Assembly: GCA_914767715.1 (NCBI GenBank)
Contig: OU612071.1
Coordinates: 11,949,493-12,013,492 of the forward strand
Origin: Membranipora membranacea
Taxonomy: Eukaryota > Bryozoa > Gymnolaemata > Cheilostomatida > Membraniporidae
DNA length: 64,000 nucleotides
Direction of reading: 5' to 3'
In this document: positions 50,201-59,515 of the stretch, piece after piece
How positions within the stretch are numbered: position 1 is the stretch's first letter
Layout: each line of letters starts with the position of its first letter
Translations under genes and position numbers: made by a program
Notes under the pieces: model-generated
What the model saw: the letters and a program-made list of their open reading frames with translations, nothing else
Told to the model about the DNA's origin: nothing
The model's database searches: none

Positions 50201-53200
50201 GTATTTAAAATTAGGAGTCACCATAATTGTAAACAGTGGTAGAAGTCATTAATATACATCCTTGTATATGCCTGCGAACATGTGAAGTAGAAACAGAAGC
50301 AAGGCTGGCCCTTTAGGAGGATGTGATGTATCCTAGAAACTAGGATGGGTTCTGCATCAAATGTAGGGTTGTAACAAACTATGTCCTGATGGTGCTGATG
50401 CTGAATCATAACAATTTGAATATTTATAATTCTGAGTGGTATTTTAATATAATATAATATAATATACAAAGGTGCATTCAAATGCCAAATTTATTTCCCT
50501 ACTATACCCCGATGAGTCTTAATGGTGCTAATTCTGATATAGGAAATTTCAATACTATTTTGAGACTAGCTTCTATCTACAATGGGAATATAAGGCCATT
50601 CTCGCAATCTAATCTCATTTTCTCTGGATTGCAGCTATGTCACTCGAGAGATTTGAAACAAATATCAGTAACCAAGCAACTGAAATTGCCAATATCAGAA
50701 CGGATTTGCAAGCAGCCGATGATCGATACAAAGGTACATTCAAATTCCAAAATTATTTCCCATCTATACCCCGATAAGTCTTTATGGCGCTGGTTCTAAA
50801 TAATGAAAATCTCAGTATACAGTAAATTTCTCTCAAGATGTTGGCAATTTCAATACTATTTTGAGACTATCTTCTATCTACAATGGGAATATAAGGCCAT
50901 TCTCGCAATCTAATCTCATTTTCTCTGGATTACAGCTATGTCACTAGAGAGATTTGAAACAAAGATCAGTAACCAATCGACCGGCATTGCCAATATCAGA
51001 ACGGATTTGCAAGCAGCCGACGATCGATACAAAGGTACATTCAAATGCCAAAACTATTTCCCTACTATACCCCGATAAGTCTTAATGGTGCTGATTCTAA
51101 ATAATGAAAATTTCAGTATACAGTAAATTTTTCTCAAGATATAGGCAATTTCAATACTATTTTGAGACTAGCTTCTATCTGCAATGGGAATCTAAGGCCA
51201 TTCACGCAATCTAAAACTCATTTTCTCTGGATTGCAGCTATTTCACTCGAGAGATTTGAAACAAAGATCAGCAACCAAGCGACTGACATTGCAAACCTCA
51301 GAGCAGATTCACAAGCAGCCGACTCTTCAATGATCGTAGACATCACATCGCTAAATGAATCTATAAATCATGAAATCTTACTTCTACATACCATGTTAGA
51401 AGGAATGGATAACGCCTCTGATAGCATGTTGTTCCACGATGCTAAGTCACATCCTACCACACCCTCGATAGAGATGATTGACCTACTACATACCAAGGTT
51501 GAGAATATGAGCACTGCAATAGTTGAGGTTCAAGAGTTCCTCCATAATGCTACAGCTCTCATGAAATCAATCAATGAATTGGGTTCAAAGGACAGAAATC
51601 TATTATATACTCAACTAAACAATATAGAAATTCATCTAAATGGTACAAGCCGTGATCAGCAGAATATGCGGGATCGCATCAACTCCATGTACACACAGTT
51701 AGACAACCTGGAAAGATCCACACCTACGGCAACGGATGAAAGCTTGCAAAACTTCTCGAATAGCTTCAATCATACGCTTGAAGACATTGAATCAAAGATT
51801 GAGATGATAGCGTCAATGAATGACACGGCCTCGGCTGAGAGAAACTCCTTGTACATACAGTTTAACGATCTGGAAAAGTCAACAACAATGGCAATGGCTG
51901 AAAACTTGCAAAACTTCTCAATTATCTCAAACCATACGCTAGAAAAATTTGAATCAAAGATGAACCAACACATCGAGATGATGGCCTCAATGAACGATTC
52001 GGCCTCGGCTGAGAGGAACTCCTTGTACGTACAGTTCGAAAACCTGGATCAGTCCACTGCAATGGCAATGGCTGATAACTTGCAAAACATCTCAACCATC
52101 TTGAACCATACGCTAGAAGACATTGAATCAAAGATGAACCAACACATTAAGATGATGATGATGATGGCCTCAATGAATGATTCTGCCTCGGCTGAGATGA
52201 ACTCCTTGTACATACAGTTAAAGGACCTGGAAAGGTCCACAACAAGAGCAATGACTGAAACATCGCAAAGCGTCTCAACTATCTTGAACCATACTTTGAA
52301 CTATCTTGAACCATACTTAGAAAACATTGACTCAAAACTAACCCAACAATCTGCAATGATAGCATCAATGAATGAATCGCATGTACACTTCGACGACCTG
52401 GCAACTCCTATGGTACGATCCCGCTTCTGTGAGTCAATTACGTCATTCATATACTTTGATCCCATGTTTCGAAACGAAGGCATCTAATGAGTTGTCCGCT
52501 CCTGATATGAAAGAATGGTTATTTCTCTGATGATTCTTTGGTTATACATTTTATAGAGCAGCCATAGCTCACATATAGGCGCAGGTATTTCATTCTTTTT
52601 TCCGACAAATGTGGCAGGAAGAGTGTCTGTAAACCAAAACAAGTCCTTTGGTCATTCAAAAGCTTTTTTAATGCATTGATGGCACCAAGTACGGAACTTT
52701 GCGCGTTTTTCTGCTCATGCAATGCAATCAATACTTTATTGATAACTCATCACTGAGGTTGGGCACCTTAACTCTATTGTGCTATTCTCAGGCACTTTCC
52801 CATATGTGGCCTTTATGGCGATCTCTCATGTTGATGCTGTGAAATTTGTTTTAATCTTCAATGCATTTTTACAACACTCAATCATCAACTTGTCAATACT
52901 ACATAGGGTGAATCATTATTTAATAATAATTATAATTTTTTTTAAGGTGGTAAATGTACCAAGGAGTCAAGCGCTTGCACCATTGGAGAGTTTAAAAAAC
53001 TCACCTGCAAGAGGGGCTTTCTTAAGTCTCATGGTGGCTATGGGCAAAGTAAATACTCCATTGGTTATACTAAAACATCACTGATGAATCCGGGCTTTAA
53101 AGGGCTGAAGATTACACTTCACAAGTTTGACGTTAGTTTAGTATTTTTATGCATGTAGGCTTTTATGGTAGATTAATTCTTGAATGGTTCATGATTTTGG

Positions 53201-53819
53201 CAGGAAAATGACTAAATTGTTCCCAACTATTCATGCATTCAAAGTTTTGACCGTTAAAATTGAATCTGTGCTACGTTTCCATGTGTTAGAAAGTAGGAGA
53301 ATTTGTAGTGCAGTTCATATGGTGAAAAGAGCTTCCCTGCCAAAGCACACAATAATTGTTGTGCTCTAACCCCACAATGATTATTTGCTCGAATGGAAAT
53401 TAGTGGTGTGAATTTCACCGTGATTTAATCGTAAGTGAATAAGTGTCATATTGAGTTGATTTTATTTTTGATGCATATTGCGTTATATTGTTACACATTC
53501 TCTTCTATAGTTAGAGCCTCCTGTAGACGGTGTCTGCAAAGACCGTCTGTTCATAGGAGTATATGGTAATCTCAGGACGTTCAAGCACTGTGGCACTGGG
53601 ATTAGCGATTTAGTATTATACCTTGATGTATCAGAGGAAGGATTTGATGGTAGTAGATCAATAAATATAGAATTTCATGCTGATAGGGACTACGGTGATA
53701 GAAATGACGGTTTTATGATTGAGTTCGCTTTCCAATTAATGCCTTTTACTCAATCAGCTTACCAGGCAACCATAGGTGATGTCGAAGACCATTATGATTA
53801 TTATGTTTATTGGGGTTAA
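47099..53819 (+). CDS. CUB-stalk gene 3: type II membrane protein, 780 aa, nine exons
   Basis: Exons: 47099-47297, 48637-48741, 49227-49301, 49662-49742, 50635-50733, 50936-51034, 51238-52428, 52947-53131, 53511-53819. They total 2343 nt without internal stops. Residues 1-14 are basic and 15-39 form the transmembrane helix (VLIAGLTLLLVSGFILVGAC...). Next come LTQLEELNMKMSDME and short modules, with one copy of the 27-residue module (YPTKQPGGDTTVQG) and two 33-residue modules that repeat the start of the big stalk exon. Residues 220-616 are the repetitive glycosylatable stalk and 617-780 the CUB-like domain (PGFKGLKI, KHCG, IEFHAD, GFMIEF). It differs from gene 2 in which module is multiplied. 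Expected at the cell surface with the CUB domain outside. Ligand unknown; exon 5 and 6 donors (gtacat) are weak. Confidence 0.7.
47803..47960. mobile_element. Two SINE fragments, head to head, gene 3 intron 1
   Basis: ctcccccagtgggacatgaa (minus) and ggtgagatggcgctattggt (plus) meet near 47905. They are short relics of family 1 at the position of the gene 2 copy. Confidence 0.45.
48355..48550 (-). mobile_element. tRNA-derived SINE, family 2, in gene 3 intron 1
   Basis: Same element as 14113-14335, reversed: tgccttattggcg, caggtcggagcacacc, gtgggattcgaacccac and aaccaactgagccacctcc in that order. Confidence 0.65.
49662..49742 (+). CDS. Gene 3 exon 4: single copy of the 81-nt module
   Basis: Reads SYPTKQPGGDTTVQGHQGVK in the same phase and length as the three gene 2 copies, with donor gtgagagc. 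Only one copy is visible in this gene. Confidence 0.62.
49927..50150. mobile_element. GGGGGTCTTT-family element in gene 3 intron 4
   Basis: GGGGGGTCTTTCAATTAGAA followed by a diverged core and TTGGCTGTCTTTAATTGTAA. Intronic, at the place corresponding to those in gene 2. Confidence 0.55.
50635..50733 (+). CDS. Gene 3 exon 5: 99-nt module, copy 1
   Basis: Encodes AMSLERFETNISNQATEIAN and continues to DDRYK. It matches the first 33 codons of the long stalk exon at 51238, cut off by a new donor (AAAG|gtacatt). Acceptor ggattgcag. Part of a roughly 302-bp tandem duplication of intron end plus exon start. Confidence 0.5.
50936..51034 (+). CDS. Gene 3 exon 6: 99-nt module, copy 2
   Basis: Near-identical to the exon at 50635 (AMSLERFETKISNQSTGIAN), acceptor ggattacag, donor gtacattc. 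The two copies and the start of the long exon keep the frame open, which argues that they are used. Confidence 0.5.
51238..52428 (+). CDS. Gene 3 exon 7: 397-codon repetitive stalk
   Basis: Acceptor ggattgcag; donor T|gtgagtca in phase 1 after CCCGCTTC. Same organisation as gene 2 exon 7. The 58-residue repeats start at 51816 and 51990, and the next begins at 52173, three codons late because an ATG run has expanded to MMMMM. One repeat lacks four residues (IESKIEM). Sequons recur. Without splicing, the frame would end at 52487 and lose the CUB domain. Confidence 0.74.
52947..53131 (+). CDS. Gene 3 exon 8: first half of CUB-like domain
   Basis: Encodes CGKCTKESSACTIGEFKKLT, then CKRGFLKSHGGYGQSKYS and NPGFKGLKITLHKFD. 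Ends in phase 0 before gttagt, matching gene 2. The stretch between LKSH and NPGFKG is the most divergent part of the exon. Confidence 0.65.
53511..53819 (+). CDS. Gene 3 exon 9: second half of CUB-like domain, stop
   Basis: Acceptor tcttctatag, phase 0. A cysteine (GVCKDR), KHCGTGISDLVLYLDVS, INIEFHAD and GFMIEFAFQLMPF follow in CUB order; TAA at 53817-53819. It is eleven codons longer than in gene 2, with an insert after DVS and a Tyr-rich tail (DHYDYYVYWG). Confidence 0.68.
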   Translation, partial: LEPPVDGVCKDRLFIGVYGNLRTFKHCGTGISDLVLYLDVSEEGFDGSRSINIEFHADRDYGDRNDGFMIEFAFQLMPFTQSAYQATIGDVEDHYDYYVYWG

Positions 53820-53904
53820 TACGCTGCAAATAATTATTGTTATAATTAATTATTATCAATTCATGTGAAAAACAAATATGATGATGATGATTTTTAATTT
53901 TTTT

Positions 53905-54000
53905 TTAGTTCAATTTCAAATTAATGCCTTTAACTGAATCAGCTCACAATGCAACCACAGATGGTGTGGAATATTATTTGGATTATGTTTTTTTCTTTAG
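53905..54000 (+). pseudogene. Partial extra copy of the last CUB exon (gene 3)
   Basis: Matches 29043-29169 and the end of the CUB exon (TTCAAATTAATGCCTTTAAC). No acceptor site, so it is likely untranslated 3' sequence. Confidence 0.42.
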
Positions 54001-54109
54001 TATTATAAAACTTACTGTTCATGAACATTCTTTCCATGTGAAAAACCAATATTCAATTTAAACTGTCTTTAATTGTTAACTCTCCTATATCAGAAATTGA
54101 ATAAAATCT

Positions 54110-54115
54110 TATTTC
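54110..54115 (+). terminator. Possible poly(A) signal of gene 3
   Basis: AATAAA, 291 bases after the stop, in the same gaaattgaataaaatct context as the one after gene 2. Confidence 0.4.
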
Positions 54116-55189
54116 AAAGCTTTCACCATTTATTGCTTATGATGTTAGTACACAGTTAATTCAAAGGATATAAAACTATATGGGAAGCCTTGGCGATGAA
54201 AAGACAGCTATATTATGAATGTTTATTGGGTCAGGCTTCAGAACTCAAAATTCCGTAAAATTATGAATGTAGAATGAAAGCTAAGGCTTTGCATGATGTT
54301 GTGAGCTCTCAACAAATCTTATTCCAACAACAAACAATATTGATCTGATGGGTGTAAGGACAGTCTGAGCCAATTATTGAGTAACTCTGTGTCTGTGATA
54401 AATCCTCTCTTGTGTGGCTCTGGCGCTGGTTCAAGCGATCAATTGATTCATTTAAAGTCGAAAGTGACTGACAAAAAAGTCTAGCTCAAATCAGGGAGAA
54501 TGGATATTTTTCCCTGCTCATATTGAAGTTTGCTGCCAGTGTAGTGGTCGTTGTTTCCCTGTTTTACAACATAAAAACTACAGCATAGCAGAAGATCCTT
54601 CAATTATGAGGTAGGCCTATCACTCTCTTTTATCTTGTTTGCAAAGGACGTCAATTTTTTCGCAATTGCACGAGTTGTGCTGTCCACCAGGGAGAAGATA
54701 TCATGATTCATACCTTGTGCTGAATTATCTGAACAATTTATAATTGCTTGCCGAATTTTCGTAGGACTAAAGAGTTAACTAGCCTCTGATGCAATAATGT
54801 TGGCTGGCTTTTCCTCCCAGCCACAGGTGTGTTTTCTACCTGGCGCTAACGGGTTTTCAAGCGTTGACAGCACCGGATTGTGGTTTCGTACAGGGACGTA
54901 GGGAGTACCCCCGAGCCCCTGGCCTATCTGGGGTTGAATTTATAACCTAATAATAAGTACAACCCGAGATCAAGCTTGATCCATTTGCATGCGTTTAAAG
55001 TTGCATCCCTCCCTCCCACTGCAGGCAAAAATGATGGGGCTTGACCAGTAGTTGGGGGCCCACTCCAAACACATCTTGCTGTTCATGATAAGCTGCAGAA
55101 CTCAATATTTGCCTTTCAATGGCCACTGAGAACAGCGGGATAGAGGCTTATGGATGTTAATTTTTTTACATTGAGAAGTAGGCGGGTTT

Positions 55190-55555
55190 TTAGAAGTAGG
55201 TTGAAGTGTGATTCCAGGCTTGATGAAGAGGACTTGGGCCAGTGAATGGTATACTTGCTTGGTGTGGTGTAGAATCATGCAATATACATTCTCCTTTGTT
55301 TATTTTGTGGTACATAGCGATATAATCTGCATATTTGACGAATAGATGGACAGAAGTCATTTGTGAACACATTCCAGGGAGAAGGCCTAAGAACTGTCCC
55401 ATGGTACTCCTGGAGTTATATCCTTGAGAAAGGACATGTATCATCTGATCTTTACACAATGCTGGCAATTGTTCAGAACTCACAATCACACTTAACTTTT
55501 TAATTGATGCTCCACTACATGAGCTGTCAGATAATAAGACTCCAGATAAAATCAT
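55190..55555 (-). CDS. Doubtful 121-codon ORF shared by units A and B
   Basis: MILSGVLLSDSSCSGASIKK, then ALCKDQMIHVLSQGYNSRST. In unit A (30020-30301) the same start is followed by a frame change after STMGQ, so one copy is broken or the ORF is not real. In unit A an upstream segment on the same strand near 30305-30366 reads MSSSHQLLSIIEKRLNKTGK, which looks like a first exon but is broken in unit B. No family recognised. Confidence 0.22.
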   Translation of the reverse strand: MILSGVLLSDSSCSGASIKKLSVIVSSEQLPALCKDQMIHVLSQGYNSRSTMGQFLGLLPGMCSQMTSVHLFVKYADYIAMYHKINKGECILHDSTPHQASIPFTGPSPLHQAWNHTSTYF

Positions 55556-57459
55556 CTATACTTGCCGGTTTTGCTGAGGCGCATTTCAGGAATTGATAGC
55601 AGTTGGTGCTAACTCAACGTCATGATTATTTTTATTCGATTGCGCTCTACGAGAGCTATCATACTAAACGACCTCTTATTATAATATGTTAATAAATATT
55701 TTACTTGTAATAAATATAGGGATAGTGATTTGTTCTTGATATATTATTCTTGTGCAAAAATTATTAAGATTTTATAACTTCAATACCACAATGCCACTGT
55801 ATTGCAACATCATCACCACTTAAACTGAAAATTGAAAATGTGAGCAGAAGTGAAAAATGATTTGATAGCAATCCACTACAAAACTACGTCTAGTCTTAAT
55901 TTTTACAAGTACAGACAACTCCCATTTTAAACCTACACAATAACGCAAAGATACAAAAGTAGTATCGGTCATAGATCCAATCAGAGAAAACGCGGTATCA
56001 ACAACTGAAAACGGTATAAGGAAAATTTGATGCTGCACACCGCATATCAGCTATGAAGGAGGAAGAGAAATATCATTGACTTAAATAATTTGTCCTGATG
56101 TCGATAACCTTATAAGGCTGTCAGTCTAAGAAGAGTTACGCTGCTTGAGTATTTAGGCATTGAAGTCTGAATTGTCATAGCAATATGATGAGCAAGCTAC
56201 AAAATTAACAGCAAGGTTGATATTAAGATCATCAATGTTTATCTGTAGATATAACTTGATGAAGTATGAACCAACAATTTATTTATCAACACTAGGGTTA
56301 ACACTTGAGGTACCAATGCTATCATTTGACCGCATACGTGTTACTCCTGCCCTATTCGTAATGAGTTGATTCTTAACATTCATATCTCCATGTTTATGAT
56401 AACAATATGTCTTTTGGCTTGAGAAGCATTGATTTCGATGTATTACCTAGTTTGCAGAACAGTACAGCCAATATAGCTTTGACACAAGTTGGTTGTCAGA
56501 GTGCTTACCTACTGGATCTCGTGTTTATAAATGTGAATGGTATATCTGGTAACTGGTGTCCATGATATGACACACTCAGCAAACCCTAAACAAATCAAAA
56601 CAGTAAATCAAGAACTAAGACATCTTTGTCTAAAGTTACCTAAGTCGAGATGAAGTGGAAGATAATCACATGTTAAAGGACAACCCTATATGACGGATAG
56701 ATTGGACAAAACAGCTCAATGTGCTTGGCTAAAGCTAAGCGTCCAAACTATTGGGGCAGCAAAACTCAACCTCCAATTTGTGTTTTAGAAGTAACTGATA
56801 ATTAAATGACTACATAATCCCTAGCACTCTTCTCTTCTATCAAAGAGGTAACTGATCCTAAGAGCTGATCCCTAAATATTTTGCAACATACCTTTACTAT
56901 TCTGTTGATGAACAGTCGAAGCTGACAGACAGCTTTTTGCCATATCCCTAATTGAGTACATTCTCAATGTCCATCAGGTATCCCAGTGTAGGTACAAGAA
57001 AGCATGCATGATGTTCTGCACCAGTGATAAGCTAAGTTATATCCTCGTCAAATATGTTTTTGGATCAGAACCGCTTTGGTAGCTGGTGATGGTAGCCATG
57101 GTTAGGATTCAACAGTAGTTTGGAGAAGCTAAAACGACATAGAAAAGTTCATTGATGATATTTTTTCAAGCTTCAAGTTTGGTAATAAAAACAATATTGT
57201 GGATACCATGGTGGTGGTTAAGTGGTGGTTAAGTGGTGGCTAAGCGGTGGTTAATGGTTAATGGTGGCTAATGGACACCACACATAGTATCATAGTATCA
57301 TAGAGTGACAAGGAGAGTGATATGAATTGACAGACGGAGAAGAAGACAGAAGACAGAAGGCAGAAGACAGAATTTCTGTATTTTAACCAGCCCTTGGACA
57401 TACTTGAATCGATTCATGAAAATTCAAGTAGTCTTTATTGCTATCAAGGGTATGTTTAG

Positions 57460-57753
57460 ATGTATCAAACCATCCATGAGGAATTACACAATGCCAATGA
57501 TTTAAAGCAATCCTGTTGCCCGCTTGTAGAGTTGCATGGTAGAATAAAAGATGTAAATAGCTTTACCAAATTTCAGCAGCAAAGCTGGGGTGTAAAATTG
57601 AAAGATTGTTGTCCAGTTTGCTGTGAACTATGTGTCAAAAGAGGCCAGCGATACGACGAAAGCTCATTGGAAACAAAATGTATTATAAAGATGAATACTG
57701 TAACATATTTGTTTTATTTTCAGTTCAATTTTAGCTGGTGGAAGACACGGTAA
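57460..57753 (+). CDS. Doubtful ORF with a CCPVCCELC cluster, unit B
   Basis: Opens MYQTIHEELHNANDLKQ and contains KLKDCCPVCCELCVKRGQRY. The unit A copy near 32272 has a TGA after MYQTIHEE and a later CCPV-to-FCPV change, so it is at best a decayed gene there. No family recognised. Confidence 0.2.
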   Translation: MYQTIHEELHNANDLKQSCCPLVELHGRIKDVNSFTKFQQQSWGVKLKDCCPVCCELCVKRGQRYDESSLETKCIIKMNTVTYLFYFQFNFSWWKTR

Positions 57754-59515
57754 TATAAACATCCTTGTGCGCAGTATAATTTGACAGGCATTGATCGGTT
57801 GCCGTATTGTATTTAAGCCCGCAGGTTTCACAAAGGTGGTGGGAGGTTCTCTAGATCAATGCATTGATTGTAATTAGTATCTGGGTGTCCCTATGAGAAT
57901 AAAACGGCTAAGAGCTCGGAGTAGAGTTTTCAGTGGGAGTTGGACATAAAGCAGTAGATTATCAAACAATCTACACTTGTCATTGAAAACAGATTGCAGG
58001 ACATTGAGTGATGTAAATTTTGTATGTCAACCGACCCAGCTATATTCGGCTGCTTGTTGTTAGAAGTAACGCTAATCGCAAACATGAATTTATATTTCCA
58101 TCCTTACGGCAGCAAATTATTTCAAATCCTGACAGCAATTAGCAGCCTTTTTGAATCTTCTAATTGATAGCCATTGGATGAGTTTCTCAAAGTATGACAA
58201 CAGCAGGCTCTGGATGTCATTTATAATGCATGGATTAGACTGACCTGTCCTTTTAGGGGTTGGATGGCTGGGAATCAGTGGCAGACTGTAATGGTGTAGG
58301 GTGGTCATAATCAGCGTGGTATTGAAGTCTGAAACCATCATAGGAAACTATTTACATATCCGATCAGTAGAGATTTGGAGACTTCACCAACAGCGTGTCA
58401 GCTTGATTGAGAGGAAAACCTAAAACGAGACAGTAAAAATAGATTGTATAGTCTATAAATTCAAGACAGTTTTATTTATACTCACTATAATGTGACACTT
58501 TATCTTGCCTCCAATAAATAGTTGAGTAGTTGTTCAAAACACTCAATCTACAAAAACAATTCATTATTATAATTGTGGATATTGTGATGACTGAAATCTA
58601 TAGTGTTGTGATGTAATATAAGTTCACCGAAAGTGGTCAAAAAAGTACACATGCTAGAACTTAATCAAACCTAATAAGCGCTACATGTGCAGATCAGGCA
58701 TATCTTTGGGAGGGAGGGGGGAGGGTGTTTCTATGCATATCTGAGCCTAGGATCACACCAAGGCAAGATGTTAGAACATGTGCACCAAGTGACATCACAG
58801 ACAGAAGTTAGATGATTGTATTTAGAATCTTTCTTGAGTGACATTTTATCACAGTGGGACAAATCTCATCCTTTCTTTACAAATTTGATTGTGACTGAAA
58901 TAAGCGGTCCGATATGCATGTCGTACCTAAGTAGCTCCACTGTTGGACCACTTTTTTTCAGACAGTATTGGGGAATCTGCTAGTAAAACCCATCAATTTG
59001 ACATAGTTTGCTTTGGTTCTAAGGCTTCAGTTAAATTGTACAGAATAAAGAAGAAATTTTTGAACAGGTTTAGTTAGACTAGTTCAAAGTTAGGCCTGCT
59101 CAAAGTGACTGACAGAGCTGCTTCTACTGCACCTATCACATTCTAAAGGTAAGTAGGGATTACTGGGCCTGCTTTGGTCCTCTATAGTTATTAGTCAATT
59201 CCCTAAGTTATATGCAGAAACTCTTAATTCCAGAACGAACAAGTTGTAGCTGGATACATTTTGAACAGATTGGGCTACTTCCCTGGCTCACAACAGATTG
59301 CCTCAGTGTTTGATGACATGATTCATACCGACACTAGTAGCACCAGCCAATTATTTAAGGGATGCCAATGCAAAAGTGACAGCACTGCTCTGTTGGATTG
59401 AACAGACTCCACTTCTTTTCTCATTATTATAGGTTCTTCTCTAGCAGTGTATATTCCACCCCTGCCTATTATTTCTAATAAACATAAACTTAGGAATCTT
59501 GAAACCGAAGAGAGG

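Larger units (their letters stand above)
50482..51330 (+). repeat. Triplicated block of about 280-300 bp in gene 3
   Basis: The segment from gccaaatttatttccctac to the start of the stalk exon occurs three times in a row; the third runs into the long exon at 51238. This made exons 5 and 6. Confidence 0.7.
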
